A stretch of 64,000 nucleotides of DNA from Bryobacteraceae bacterium (GTDB taxonomy: Bacteria > Acidobacteriota > Terriglobia > Bryobacterales > Bryobacteraceae). The stretch covers positions 1-64,000 of the forward strand of contig JAHDVK010000022.1 in NCBI GenBank assembly GCA_023384675.1, given 5' to 3'. Below are positions 43,201-50,985 of this stretch, one piece after another. The first letter of the stretch is position 1, and each line of letters starts with the position of its first letter. The notes beneath the pieces were generated by a model. It did no database searches. It worked only from the letters and a program-made list of their open reading frames with translations, and was not told where the DNA came from. The translations under genes and the position numbers were made by a program.

Positions 43201-43571
43201 TAAGTGGGGCTGACCTGCTTCTCTACGCCGTACACCGGGCGAAGCCGGAAATCGAGCCGCAGCGTCTGGCCCGCGCGCAGCAGGAAACTATTCAGCACGC
43301 CCTCCTGGCGGCCTTCCACGGTCACCCGGATGTCGTACACCCCCGCCTGAAGGAAGCGAACCACGTAGTCGCCGCCGGGATCGGACTGAGTCTCGCGCGT
43401 GATGCCAGTAATCGTATTTGTGATCTGGACCTGCGCGTTGCCGATCGGCGCGCCTCGATGGGTTGTCACCTGACCGGTAACGGTGGCGTCCACCTCCTGA
43501 GCGAATCCCGCTGCCGGAATCAGACAGAGCGCTGCGATAAGGAACCCGCAGAGGTGGCGCGTGGGGGACAT
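40269..43571 (-). CDS. Oar-like TonB-dependent receptor
   Basis: 1100 residues. Signal peptide MSPTRHLCGFLIAALCLIPAAGFAQ; carboxypeptidase-regulatory-like domain (ATVTGQVTTHRGAPIGNAQVQITNT...GGDYVVRFLQAGVYDIRVTVEG); plug with IRDLPLNGRNFIQLTQLLPGIVPGTPG and DSANRYFLDGVEFLDF; AQVDLITQSGGARYHGAAWLFNRNDFF; barrel ending VIQLAMKIQF. Last gene of a three-gene leftward operon with DUF2490- and DUF3386-like proteins, 6 nt after the former. Substrate unknown. Confidence 0.92.
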   Translation of the reverse strand: MSPTRHLCGFLIAALCLIPAAGFAQEVDATVTGQVTTHRGAPIGNAQVQITNTITGITRETQSDPGGDYVVRFLQAGVYDIRVTVEGRQEGVLNSFLLRAGQTLRLDFRLRPVYGVEKQVSPTYTWMQTESVAVRRLVERRNIRDLPLNGRNFIQLTQLLPGIVPGTPGSIATQQGRASLAEASPETGVTMIGANGARDSANRYFLDGVEFLDFQSNSYPFSPSIDALSELKVETNTYSALYGAAPGAQVDLITQSGGARYHGAAWLFNRNDFFSQTRDVIAEETLEPPRLNRNQYGFNFGGPTTVPRVFSPESTSFFFVNYEGGRLREGLVSEPLRVPPLAMRGGDFRGLRNARTGEPIVLRDPLGVGILNNTAPAEALSEPAAAFLGFVPLPYAEEGPFNFRTADRKAIARQEQAMIRLDQNLATDNLLTGRYAFNETSEEGAPLWGSDERFNTARAQNLLGQYTRSISATRVNQFRLGWNRLSDRERFGTSENPAFDVAGKMGLPRAPGRPLDFGPPNITIDGPDGVFNVFGLPRPGGPRERVNNTLQISNVVAWQQGNHMLRFGGDWLSKRYTLRQARNPRGAFVFDGSYTGSALADFMLGYVRTAEIAPTATEVRLGTAWTSLFVQDDWRVRPNLTVGMGMRHDRIPNFSARDGQMVNIEQRGFALTEFVTPETSLYGRRMTIASPTNFGPRFGVAWAPSFLSNLVVRAGYGFYFTPNLPGAAFRMGEAAQETRAAAVQGALTGPPDVFLSDPFAAVPGDSGFNLAVSVDPYLRESYIQHWNLSVQRRIPLGFQLDAGYAGSKGTRLMTTIDDINRPVEVADPRDSGLAPLNERRRFPEFARPVSAEKSIGNSIYHSFQASASRSSQYGLEMVLAYTFSGCYSGPTDAGGLVDGGVYAGRIQDLYNLRADRSLCAFDVRHRFTGSVIYETSVRRVPLFKWLFDGWRIAAIPTLSSGMPAPVFNNLDTTGIGFPSRPDKLEGHSGMLPGGGRTWQRWFNVDAFAAPAFGRFGTAPRTGAVRLPGVMNLDMSFARAFNLRDDRKVEFRAEVFNVANHFNPPPGALDLNLQSQGFGSVGGGVQGVTSRVIQLAMKIQF

Positions 43572-43577
43572 CCGGGT

Positions 43578-44270
43578 CTAGAACGGCGGCCGGTTCGGGA
43601 ACTCTGGATCAGGCACCCGCTTAAACCGGATCAGCAGGTTGGTGAACAGGACCGGCCGCTGCCGGCCGGCCCGCGGCGTGCGCGCATCCCACATATAGGC
43701 GATGTCAAGCAACACCCGGTCATTCGGCGTGAGGCGAATTCCGCCGTGCGGCCTCTGGCCCCACAGCCCGTTGGTAAAGAAAAAGATCTCGTAGCCCACC
43801 ATGGGCGAGACCTTCCAATCCCGGAAACTGAACCGGTTGCGATGGCGAAACCGGGTATAGTTCGTCAGGGTGCCTTCGGGGCCGCCGGCGAAGCGCTCCA
43901 CCAGGAATCGCGACTCCAGCAGGCTTGCCGGAAGCAATCCCTTCCGGTTGAGAAGTTGATAGTCCTCGATTCCACCAAAATAGCGGTGCGAATCGCCAAA
44001 TCCCAGCCGCCCAGGTTGGGGTTCGCGGCGGTAGAAGTAGCCGCCGACCAAGGCCCGCTTGGGCTTGATGTAGTAGCGGAGAATGGGCCCCGACCGGTAC
44101 TGAAGCCACTCACCCCCCGGGCGCTTCGACCGGGCCTGCCCATGAATCAGAAGAGAGACGCGCCGCGTGAGGTCCACCTCATTGTTCGACCAGTGCCAGA
44201 TCTGTGCATCCTCCGCCCACCCGGCCAGAGGGGTCAGCAGCAGGGCGGCCGGCAGGAACAATGTCCGCAT
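43578..44270 (-). CDS. DUF2490-family outer-membrane protein
   Basis: 230 residues with signal peptide MRTLFLPAALLLTPLAGWAE. AQIWHWSNNEVDLTRRVSLLIHGQARSKRPGGEWLQYRSGPILRYYI and later strands (FRHRNRFSFRDWKVSPMVGYEIFFFTNG, RVLLDIAYMWDART, LFTNLLIRFK) are those of a small beta-barrel of the DUF2490 type. Role unknown. It lies between the DUF3386-like gene (8 nt) and the receptor gene (6 nt), so the three proteins probably work together at the cell envelope. Confidence 0.82.
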   Translation of the reverse strand: MRTLFLPAALLLTPLAGWAEDAQIWHWSNNEVDLTRRVSLLIHGQARSKRPGGEWLQYRSGPILRYYIKPKRALVGGYFYRREPQPGRLGFGDSHRYFGGIEDYQLLNRKGLLPASLLESRFLVERFAGGPEGTLTNYTRFRHRNRFSFRDWKVSPMVGYEIFFFTNGLWGQRPHGGIRLTPNDRVLLDIAYMWDARTPRAGRQRPVLFTNLLIRFKRVPDPEFPNRPPF

Positions 44271-44278
44271 GCCGGGGT

Positions 44279-45067
44279 CTAGCGCGCGCGCGTAGATAAT
44301 GCCTTCTCCTGACCATTGGAAAGCAGCCGGTGGTCAGTAAGACTCAGCGACCGGGTGCCGCCGCCCTCACGCCGGACATCCGTCTCAGTCCATAGGCCGG
44401 GCAGAGCGAAGCGGTCCACCATCCTTCGCTCCTCGCGAATAGCCTCGGTCTTTTCCAGCCTCCCGCTTTCTTTATTGAAGTAGCTCACCACAAAGCTGCG
44501 CGACAGTTTCCGGCCCTGTTCATCCCGCTCGATGTTCAGCACCTGAATGCTGATGTCGTGCTCCGGCGTGGATCGCTCGATCACGCGGAACTCCCCATCG
44601 CGGATCCGGAAGCGGGACTTGTAAGAGTCTCCGCGCAGTTCCACCAGCATCCCTAGGGGATGTAGATCGTCCTTACCGAAGACCACACCGACGCCCTCGT
44701 ACCGCTCCTCGAACGGCTTACGGAAGGAATTCGCGAGCGACGCCGTGAGGGTGTTCAACACCCATTTCCTCGATTCGGGATCGCTCAGGCTGACCTTGAT
44801 CTTCCGGTTAGCGGGAACCTCCACCTGGCCCTCGTGGGTCTTGCCCTCGAAGTAAACCTTCACCTTCGCGGAAAACCCTGGGAAGTCACTCCAGATAGGG
44901 CTATGCTCTTCCGCCTCTTTCAGAAAGGCGCGGGCAGCCGGGTCATCGGGACGTGTGGCAGGCTTTGCCTTCGCCAGGTCGTCCGCTCCAAGGACTTTTG
45001 TAGGCCCGGCGATCAGAGCGGTTCCCAGAATGGTGACCGTTGCCAGCTTGACCTGAAATGCCTGCAT
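44279..45067 (-). CDS. DUF3386-like periplasmic protein
   Basis: 262 residues. Signal peptide MQAFQVKLATVTILGTALIAGPTKVLGA. ARAFLKEAEEHSPIWSDFPGFSAKVKVYFEGKTHEGQVEVPANRKIKVSLSDPESRKWVLNTLTASLANSFRKPFEERYEGVGVVFG follows the DUF3386 layout ('FPGF.A.V....G....G.V.V', 'E......+..QL..+..HR....FE'). Function unknown. First gene of the operon; its ~180-nt leader contains a hairpin (45100-45115). Confidence 0.72.
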   Translation of the reverse strand: MQAFQVKLATVTILGTALIAGPTKVLGADDLAKAKPATRPDDPAARAFLKEAEEHSPIWSDFPGFSAKVKVYFEGKTHEGQVEVPANRKIKVSLSDPESRKWVLNTLTASLANSFRKPFEERYEGVGVVFGKDDLHPLGMLVELRGDSYKSRFRIRDGEFRVIERSTPEHDISIQVLNIERDEQGRKLSRSFVVSYFNKESGRLEKTEAIREERRMVDRFALPGLWTETDVRREGGGTRSLSLTDHRLLSNGQEKALSTRAR

Positions 45068-45074
45068 AGTTATT

Positions 45075-45127
45075 GGGATGCCTGAACTCTTCGTGCCGGC
45101 TCCTCATCCGAGGAGGCCCGGGATGCC
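45075..45127 (-). other. Leader hairpin flanked by GGGATGCC direct repeats
   Basis: CTCCTC-ATCC-GAGGAG (45100-45115) is a perfect 6-bp stem with a tetraloop, and GGGATGCC occurs on either side (45075-45082, 45120-45127). It would lie in the 5' leader of the DUF3386-DUF2490-receptor operon. GAGGAG in the stem could compete with ribosome binding; speculative. Confidence 0.35.
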
Positions 45128-45249
45128 CTGGTTCGCCTCTGGCGGGAATCCTGCGTGCGAGGGTACCGCCTTCCATGAAACGAAAGGGAGCCAGACAGCC
45201 GGCCCCCCATGAGTCAAGAACAGCTTTCAGGGTACCATAGGCCCCTTCG

Positions 45250-45846
45250 CTACTCCAGAATCGTCGCGCTCTTGATCCCGTCCAGATTCGGGAACGAACT
45301 CTCCAGGTACTTGTTTCCGAAATTGCGGATCTGCATCTGGTTCGGCGCTTCGCCATAACCGGCGTACAGCGACTCCACCACGTTCATCCCCTCCACCACC
45401 ACGGCGAACGGCGCGAAGCCCATCGAATCCAGCCGTGCGTTATTGCCGAGGTTGATGAACACCTGGGTGGTGCGCGTGCCCGCTCCGCGCGTGGCGAAGC
45501 TCAGCATGCCCTTCGTGTTCGACTGCTTCACCGGATCGTCCGGGAACTCCTTATGCGCATCCACCTTTGCGGGGTCGGCCGGCAGGCCGAACTGCACCAC
45601 GAATCCCGGCACGATGCGGAAGAAGCGCGCTTCGTTGTAAAAACCGGACGTGATCAGCTCGTGAAAGCGCTCCGCACCGAGCGGCGCCCAGCTTTTCTGG
45701 ACTTCGACGACGAAGTCGCCCTTGGTGGTTTCGAATTTGACTTTGTAAGTATCGGGCACGTTGGTCCTTTCCCCGCCTCCGCCGCAGGCACTGAGCGCGG
45801 CGAGGGCGCAGAACGCGAAAACGGCACGGGCAGGCGTCGTGAACAT
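45250..45846 (-). CDS. Cyclophilin-type peptidyl-prolyl isomerase, lipoprotein
   Basis: 198 residues. A lipoprotein signal with lipobox LSAC (VFAFCALAALSACGGGG) anchors it to an envelope membrane. The cyclophilin fold shows TTKGDFVVEVQKSWAPLGAERFHELITSGFYNEARFFRIVPGFVVQFG (the Arg of FFRIVPGFVVQ is catalytic), GMLSFATRGAGTRTTQVFINLG and FAPFAVVVEGMNVVESLYAGYGE. It assists proline isomerisation during envelope protein folding. Divergent from a second cyclophilin. Confidence 0.9.
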   Translation of the reverse strand: MFTTPARAVFAFCALAALSACGGGGERTNVPDTYKVKFETTKGDFVVEVQKSWAPLGAERFHELITSGFYNEARFFRIVPGFVVQFGLPADPAKVDAHKEFPDDPVKQSNTKGMLSFATRGAGTRTTQVFINLGNNARLDSMGFAPFAVVVEGMNVVESLYAGYGEAPNQMQIRNFGNKYLESSFPNLDGIKSATILE

Positions 45847-45892
45847 ACAGAACCGATTGTCGCACGGCAGGACCAGACCGGCGCTGGCACGA

Positions 45893-45898
45893 TAGAAT
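45893..45898 (+). promoter_or_regulatory. -10 element (TAGAAT) for a leaderless cyclophilin mRNA
   Basis: TAGAAT ends 6 nt before GTG 45905; no Shine-Dalgarno is present. Confidence 0.4.
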
Positions 45899-45904
45899 CA
45901 TCGA

Positions 45905-46459
45905 GTGCCCCCGATCCTGCAGAGCGGCCGGCGGCCGGCGATGCTCCGCGCGCGCCTGGAGACGGAGGCCGGCGTCATCGAAGTGGGTCTCGATGCCCGC
46001 GCCGCGCCGGTGACCGTCCACAACTTCCTGCGCTACGTCAGCGGGGGCCATTACGATGGCGGCCGGTTTCACCGCACCGTGACCCCGGACAACCAGCCGG
46101 ACGACCGCGTCCGCATCGAAGTCATCCAGGGCGGCGCGGCTCCGGAGGCGCCCGGCTTTCCGCCCATCGCGCTCGAACGCACTTCCACCACCGGCCTCCG
46201 CCACCGCAACGGCACAATCTCCATGGCCCGCGCAGCACCGGATTCGGCCACCTCCGACTTCTTCATTTGTATCGGCGATCAGCCGGAACTCGACTTCGGC
46301 GGCAAGCGCAACCCCGATGGCCAGGGCTTCGCCGCGTTCGGCCAGGTGAGCACAGGTATGGACGTCGTCCGCCGGATTCAACGCGCGCCCGCCGCGGGCC
46401 AGCGTCTAACCCCGCCCGTGCGCATCCTCAGAGCCCGCGTATTGGAGGACACCCCATGA
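45905..46459 (+). CDS. Cyclophilin-type peptidyl-prolyl isomerase
   Basis: 184 residues from GTG 45905. ARLETEAGVIEVGLDARAAPVTVHNFLRYVSGGHYDGGRFHRTVTPDNQP...GTISMARAAPDSATSDFFICIGDQPELDFGGKRNPDGQGFAAFGQVSTGMDVV is a compact bacterial cyclophilin, with the catalytic Arg in GRFHRT and 'SDFFICIGD' as the F-F motif. No signal peptide, so cytoplasmic, in contrast to its divergent lipoprotein paralogue. It overlaps the hydrolase gene by ATGA. Confidence 0.9.
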   Translation: MPPILQSGRRPAMLRARLETEAGVIEVGLDARAAPVTVHNFLRYVSGGHYDGGRFHRTVTPDNQPDDRVRIEVIQGGAAPEAPGFPPIALERTSTTGLRHRNGTISMARAAPDSATSDFFICIGDQPELDFGGKRNPDGQGFAAFGQVSTGMDVVRRIQRAPAAGQRLTPPVRILRARVLEDTP

Positions 46460-48210
46460 CGGACCTTTCCCGCAGACTCTTTCTCACGCTCGGCGGAACC
46501 GCGCTGCTACCGGCTCAACCGGCCGCGCGCGACGCCCGCAACGCCGCGCCGCCGGGCACCCGCACCGTCTTTCCCCTGCGCGAATGGTCCACGCGCGCCG
46601 ATTGGGAAGCCCACGCCGCGCTCCTGCGCCGCCGCGTCCAACTCGCCACCGGCCTCTGGCCCATGCCGCGCAAGACGATGCTGATGACCCGCCCGCACGG
46701 CCGCGTCAACCATGGCGCATTCCTCAGCGATTGTGTCCTCATCGAAACCTGGCCCGGCCTCTGGGTCGCCGCCAACCACTATCTGCCGGCGAAGCGCTCG
46801 GGCCGCATCCCCGGCATCCTCGTCGCCCACGGCCACTGGAAGAACGGCCGCCTCGAGGACACGGACGAATGTTCCACGCCGAGTCTGTGCGCCAACCTCG
46901 CCGCCCAGGGCTATGCCGTGCTCGCCTATGACATGGTGGGCTACAACGAATCGGACCAGTTGCCGCACCATTTCGGAAACACGCCCGAAGAGCAGGCCTG
47001 GCACTACGGACCGCTCGGCGTCCAACTCTGGAATTCCATCCGGATGGTGGATTTCATGGTGTCGCGCGATGAAGTGGACCGCGAGCGCATCGGCATGACC
47101 GGCGCCAGCGGCGGCGGCACACAAGCCTTTCTGACCGCCGCCGTTGACGAGCGCATCAAGGCCGTCGCGCCCGTCAATATGATCTCGGCCCACTTTCAGG
47201 GCGGTTGCGATTGCGAGAACGGACCCGGCCTCCGCTGGGGCACGAACAATGTCGAGGCCGGCTCGCTGGCCGCGCCCCGGCCGCAACTGCTGGTCGCCGC
47301 CACTGGCGACTGGACCCGCGACGTGCCGCGCGTGGAATACCCCGCCATCCGCAACGTGTATGACCTCTACGATGCCGGCGAGCGCCTCACGGCGTGGCAG
47401 CAAACGGCCGGGCACAACTACAATCAGGCCAGCCGGGAAGCCGTCTATGAGTTCTTCCACCGCCTCTGGGGGCCGCCCGGCGCACCGCCGCCGAAAGAAA
47501 CCGTGGGGCCGCCGCCCATCGAAACGCTGCGGGCGCGGCGCGACGAACGGCCCGCCGATGCTCCGGGTGCGGAACAGTTCTTCAAACAATGGCAGGCGCG
47601 CTGCGAAGCCGCGACGAAGTCCCTGAGCCTCGCCGAAAAACGCGCGCGCATGGAGGCGCTTTTCGGGCTGGATGTGCCGCTCGGGCCGGTCTTCGCCACG
47701 GGTTCGGGAGACAATCTCGCGCTCACCACGCCGGCGGGCGCGCGCATCCCCGCTCTTTTGCAACGGGAAGGCACGCGCGGGCGCATCCTGCTGCTGCACC
47801 ACGAAGGCGCCGCCGCGGCGGCTCTCCCGCTGCCCGAGCGCGACGCCACTGTGCTCGCCATCGATATGTTTCAAACCGGCGCCGCGCGCGACGAACGTCC
47901 CCGCGGCGAGCGCCACTTCCTCACCTTCAACGCCGCGGACCCAGTCTGCCAGGTTCAGGACGTGCTGGCGGCCGTTGAATGGCTCATGCAGCGCCCCGGC
48001 GAAGGCGCCGTGGAGATCATCTCCACAGGTCCGACCTTCCTGCCACATCTGATTGCCACTGCGCTGACCAGGCCCGGCACGCTCAGCCCGTCCAAACGCA
48101 CGTTGACCGAGCCGGACGCGCCGCCCTCCTCCGAACGTTACTTCATCCCAGGGTTTTTGTACGCCGGCGGCATGCGGGTGATTCGCGAACTGCGGGCGAA
48201 GGGCGCGTAA
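46456..48210 (+). CDS. Exported alpha/beta hydrolase, two-domain (acetylxylan-esterase-like)
   Basis: 584 residues from ATG 46456. SRRLFLTLGGTALLPAQPAA is a twin-arginine-like leader. The first hydrolase domain has GILVAHGHWKNGR, GYAVLAYDMVGYNESDQ, nucleophile motif GMTGASGGGTQAF and GHNYNQ as the likely catalytic His, like acetyl xylan esterases and large carbohydrate esterases. The second half repeats the fold in degenerate form (RILLLHHEGAAAAALPLPERDATVLAIDMFQTG...VEIISTGPTFLPHLIATAL) with no nucleophile Ser. Translationally coupled to the cyclophilin. Confidence 0.88.
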   Translation: MTDLSRRLFLTLGGTALLPAQPAARDARNAAPPGTRTVFPLREWSTRADWEAHAALLRRRVQLATGLWPMPRKTMLMTRPHGRVNHGAFLSDCVLIETWPGLWVAANHYLPAKRSGRIPGILVAHGHWKNGRLEDTDECSTPSLCANLAAQGYAVLAYDMVGYNESDQLPHHFGNTPEEQAWHYGPLGVQLWNSIRMVDFMVSRDEVDRERIGMTGASGGGTQAFLTAAVDERIKAVAPVNMISAHFQGGCDCENGPGLRWGTNNVEAGSLAAPRPQLLVAATGDWTRDVPRVEYPAIRNVYDLYDAGERLTAWQQTAGHNYNQASREAVYEFFHRLWGPPGAPPPKETVGPPPIETLRARRDERPADAPGAEQFFKQWQARCEAATKSLSLAEKRARMEALFGLDVPLGPVFATGSGDNLALTTPAGARIPALLQREGTRGRILLLHHEGAAAAALPLPERDATVLAIDMFQTGAARDERPRGERHFLTFNAADPVCQVQDVLAAVEWLMQRPGEGAVEIISTGPTFLPHLIATALTRPGTLSPSKRTLTEPDAPPSSERYFIPGFLYAGGMRVIRELRAKGA

Positions 48211-48212
48211 GA

Positions 48213-48683
48213 TTGCGTATCTGGAACTGGAAAACGGCGATTTGCAGCGGTTTTTACCGCGGTCCTGCTTTCTTTTTCGCCTCGCTGCAGTTGGGAATGC
48301 AGGAGGCCCTGCGGGCCGCCGGCGTCGAGTTCCTGCTGTTCGCCTGCATGTCCGGCTTCACCGGCGCGATCGCGCAAAACGTCCGTTTCCTGAATCCGGC
48401 CTGGCTCCGGACTACGATCCTGATGGTGGCCGCTCCCGCGATTCTCCATACCGGCGAATGGTTCGGCCACACCTGGCTCGGCACGCCCGCCCGCAATCGG
48501 GGCGTGCTTTTTTCGGTGATCCTGTCGATCATCGCGGTCCTGTTCAACCTCTATGTGATGCGCAAAGGCGCGCTGGTCGCGGGCCGCGACGGCGACCCGT
48601 TCGGCCGCGACCTGCTGCGCCTCCCCGGCCTGATCGGCGGTTTCATCGCCTGGCCGTTCCGCAAACTGCTGCGGCTCGACTGA
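48213..48683 (+). CDS. Integral membrane hypothetical protein
   Basis: 156 residues from TTG 48213, two nucleotides after the hydrolase stop; an ATG start is not available near the conserved beginning (RIWNWKTAICSGFYRGPAFFF). Helices: AFFFASLQLGMQEALRAAGVEFLLFACMSGFTGAIAQNV, TTILMVAAPAILHTGEWFGHTWLG, NRGVLFSVILSIIAVLFNLYVM. Short basic/Arg-rich C-terminus (PFRKLLRLD). Family not recognised; probably co-transcribed with the hydrolase. Confidence 0.72.
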   Translation: MRIWNWKTAICSGFYRGPAFFFASLQLGMQEALRAAGVEFLLFACMSGFTGAIAQNVRFLNPAWLRTTILMVAAPAILHTGEWFGHTWLGTPARNRGVLFSVILSIIAVLFNLYVMRKGALVAGRDGDPFGRDLLRLPGLIGGFIAWPFRKLLRLD

Positions 48684-48693
48684 GCCCCAGCCT

Positions 48694-49161
48694 CTACTTG
48701 CCGATACCCTGCCGGATGTGGCCCAGGTGCTTCTCGCCGTGGTCTGCGTAAAGCTTCAGTAGCGACACCAGCGTCAGCGGCCCGCGTTCCGGATGAAAGG
48801 CCGTGCGCGTCCACGCAGCCTCGGGCAGTGTCCTGTAGAGCTTCACCAGCCGCTCATGCACGCCCTCCAGGATCTTCAGCGAAGGCTCCACGGGCTGCCC
48901 CGAAGCGTCGGTCAGATTGGCCCAGTCGTCCTGGCTGTAAGGCTTCAGGGGCGGGTTGTCTTCGGTGACGATCAGGTGCACCCGGACAAACATGTTCATG
49001 TGGGAATCGGCCAGATGGTGGATCACCTGGAAGCTCGTCCAGCCGCCTTGGCGGTAGGGGCGGCTGAGCTGTTCGTCCGTGGCGCCCGCGATCAGTTCGC
49101 GGAGCTGCCCCGGCAGGGCTTCGATTTTAGCGATCAGGGGTTCGCGTTCAGCGGCGGTCAT
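48694..49161 (-). CDS. DinB/YfiT-like metal-dependent hydrolase or thiol transferase
   Basis: 155 residues from ATG 49161. Four-helix DinB-2 fold: PLIAKIEALPGQLRELIAGATDEQLSRPYRQGGWTSFQVIHHLADSHMNMFVRVHLIVTEDNPPLKPYSQDDWANL, then LLKLYADHGEKHLGHI. The metal-binding histidines are in HHLADSH and HGEKHLGH. YfiT/BstA members act as bacillithiol-S-transferases or metal-dependent hydrolases; thiol usage in this organism is unknown. Divergent from the Crp/Fnr regulator with 45 bp between starts. Confidence 0.88.
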   Translation of the reverse strand: MTAAEREPLIAKIEALPGQLRELIAGATDEQLSRPYRQGGWTSFQVIHHLADSHMNMFVRVHLIVTEDNPPLKPYSQDDWANLTDASGQPVEPSLKILEGVHERLVKLYRTLPEAAWTRTAFHPERGPLTLVSLLKLYADHGEKHLGHIRQGIGK

Positions 49162-49194
49162 GGGTGTCGCTGTGCCTCCTTCCTTCCAGTGTGC

Positions 49195-49200
49195 GACAAT
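49195..49200 (+). promoter_or_regulatory. -10-like element (GACAAT) before the Crp/Fnr gene
   Basis: GACAAT ends 6 nt before GTG 49207; no Shine-Dalgarno lies between. It is consistent with a leaderless message. Confidence 0.35.
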
Positions 49201-49206
49201 CACGGC

Positions 49207-49887
49207 GTGAATGGTGCAAAAGGCGCAATTTTTGCTCAAAACGAGCTGTTTTCCGGCCTCTCGAACGCGGATCTGGAGCAACTCGCCGCGCGGGCGCAGC
49301 CCCGTGACTACGCCGAGGGGGAAATCCTTTTTTATGAAGGAGATCCGTGCGTCGGCGTGCATCTGATCACCGCCGGCGCGGTGAAGATCGTCAAGACCAC
49401 TCCCTCGGGCCGCCAACTCGTGCTTGCCGCGCAGCCCGCCCCGGCCACCGTGGCCGAAGTACCGGTTTTTGACGGCGGACCGTACCCGGCCACGGTCACC
49501 GCCACGGAAACTACCCGGGCGTATCTGATTCCGCGCAATGACTTTCTCGCCTTCTGCAAGCTGCACCCCGAGTTGGCGCTGCGGTTTCTGGAGGTCTTCG
49601 GCGGGCGGCTGCGCCAGTTGGTGTTTCTGGTCGAAAGGATCACGTTCGGCAACGTCCGCCAGCGCCTGGCCCAGCGCCTTCTCGATCTCGCGCAAGCCGC
49701 TGGCGGAAAAGCGTTTACGCTCGACCAGACGCACGAGGAGATAGCCTCCTATCTCGGCACGGTGCGCGAGGTGGTTACGCGCAATCTCGGCCGCTTCCAA
49801 AGTGAGGGCCTGATCCGGCTCAACCGCCGGGAGATCCTGCTTCTGGATGCCGATGGCCTGCGGGCCGAAGCCGAAACGGAATTGTGA
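49207..49887 (+). CDS. Crp/Fnr-family transcriptional regulator
   Basis: 226 residues from GTG 49207. N-terminal cyclic-nucleotide-binding-like beta-barrel (LFSGLSNADLEQLAARAQPRDYAEGEILFYEGDPCVGVHLITAGAVKIVKTTPSGRQLVLAAQPAPATVAEVPVFDGGPYPATVTA), a dimer helix, and a winged HTH with AFTLDQTHEEIASYLGTVREVVTRNLGRFQSEGLIRLN. The N-terminal Cys cluster of true Fnr is absent, so it is not an Fe-S oxygen sensor. Gene order suggests it controls the polyferredoxin 45 bp downstream or the DinB gene. Confidence 0.92.
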   Translation: MNGAKGAIFAQNELFSGLSNADLEQLAARAQPRDYAEGEILFYEGDPCVGVHLITAGAVKIVKTTPSGRQLVLAAQPAPATVAEVPVFDGGPYPATVTATETTRAYLIPRNDFLAFCKLHPELALRFLEVFGGRLRQLVFLVERITFGNVRQRLAQRLLDLAQAAGGKAFTLDQTHEEIASYLGTVREVVTRNLGRFQSEGLIRLNRREILLLDADGLRAEAETEL

Positions 49888-49932
49888 TTCCGGTCACTGC
49901 TTTCAATCCCCGTTTCCCGGCACCATGGAAGC

Positions 49933-50985
49933 ATGACCGCCGCCCCGCCCCCGGTTGAACGGCCCGTCACCAAGCCTTATGTCCGCCGCCTCGAAGCGGA
50001 CCGGTCGCAGGCTTGGAGGCGCGCGTTCCAGGCGGCGTTTTTTGCGCTGAATATCTGGATCGGCGTCCAGTTTTACCTCTTTGTGCGCCACTTCGAAGGG
50101 ACCGGCTGGGGCCGGTTCGAGCGCCCGCCGGGCGTCGAGGGCTGGCTGCCTATCGCCTCGCTGATGAACCTCAAGTTCTGGATCGCCACCGGCTTGATTC
50201 CGGGCGTCCATCCGGCGGGCATGTTTCTGCTGATCGCCTTTCTGGCGATGTCGTTCGTCTTCCGCAAGTCCTTCTGCAGTTGGCTGTGCCCGGTGGGGAC
50301 GTTCTCCGAATACCTGTGGAAGCTGGGGCGCGAGACGTTCCGCCGCAATTGGGCGCTGCCCCGCTGGCTCGACATCCCGCTGCGGAGCCTGAAATACATC
50401 CTGCTGGGGCTGTTCGGCTGGGCGGTGTACTCGATGTCGCCGCGCGCGATCCAGGAATTTCTGGAATCGCCCTACGGCGTGGTGGCGGACGTCAAAATGC
50501 TCGATTTTTTCCGCAAAATGGGGCTTGCGACGGCCATTACGCTGGCAATTTTGGTGGTTTTGTCGATCTTCGTGCGCAACTTCTGGTGCCGCTACCTGTG
50601 CCCCTACGGCGCGCTGATGGGTTTGGCCTCGATGCTCAGCCCCGTGCGCATCCGGCGTGAACCGGCGAAGTGCATCGACTGCGCAAAGTGCGCCAAAGCT
50701 TGCCCTTCGATCCTGCCCGTGGACACACTGGTGCAGATCCGTTCGGCGGAGTGCATCGGGTGCCTGGAATGCGTGGCGGTGTGCCCGGCCGAGGGGGCGC
50801 TCGATCTAAAGACCGCCGGGCCGAAGCGCTGGCGCGTGGCCCCGTGGGCCGTGGCGGCGGGTGTGGCGGGCATCTTCTTCGGCATCGTACTCGCGGCGCA
50901 GTTCACCGGCCACTGGGGTACCCACGTGCCGGATGAAGTGTACCGCGAACTGATTCCGCGCGCCCAGGAATTCGGCCACCCGTAG
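49933..50985 (+). CDS. Membrane polyferredoxin, NapH/NosR-C/CcoG-like
   Basis: 350 residues. Five or so transmembrane helices; two CxxxCP motifs after helices (CSWLCPVG, CRYLCPYG), then two cytoplasmic 4Fe-4S motifs, CIDCAKCAKACP and CIGCLECVAVCP, and a final helix (VAAGVAGIFFGIVLAAQFTG). Such proteins pass electrons from quinols or flavins to periplasmic reductases or serve in oxidase maturation (CcoG). No partner reductase is nearby, so the electron sink is unknown. The last 382 bp overlap an antisense frame of the GT39-like gene. Confidence 0.9.
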   Translation: MTAAPPPVERPVTKPYVRRLEADRSQAWRRAFQAAFFALNIWIGVQFYLFVRHFEGTGWGRFERPPGVEGWLPIASLMNLKFWIATGLIPGVHPAGMFLLIAFLAMSFVFRKSFCSWLCPVGTFSEYLWKLGRETFRRNWALPRWLDIPLRSLKYILLGLFGWAVYSMSPRAIQEFLESPYGVVADVKMLDFFRKMGLATAITLAILVVLSIFVRNFWCRYLCPYGALMGLASMLSPVRIRREPAKCIDCAKCAKACPSILPVDTLVQIRSAECIGCLECVAVCPAEGALDLKTAGPKRWRVAPWAVAAGVAGIFFGIVLAAQFTGHWGTHVPDEVYRELIPRAQEFGHP

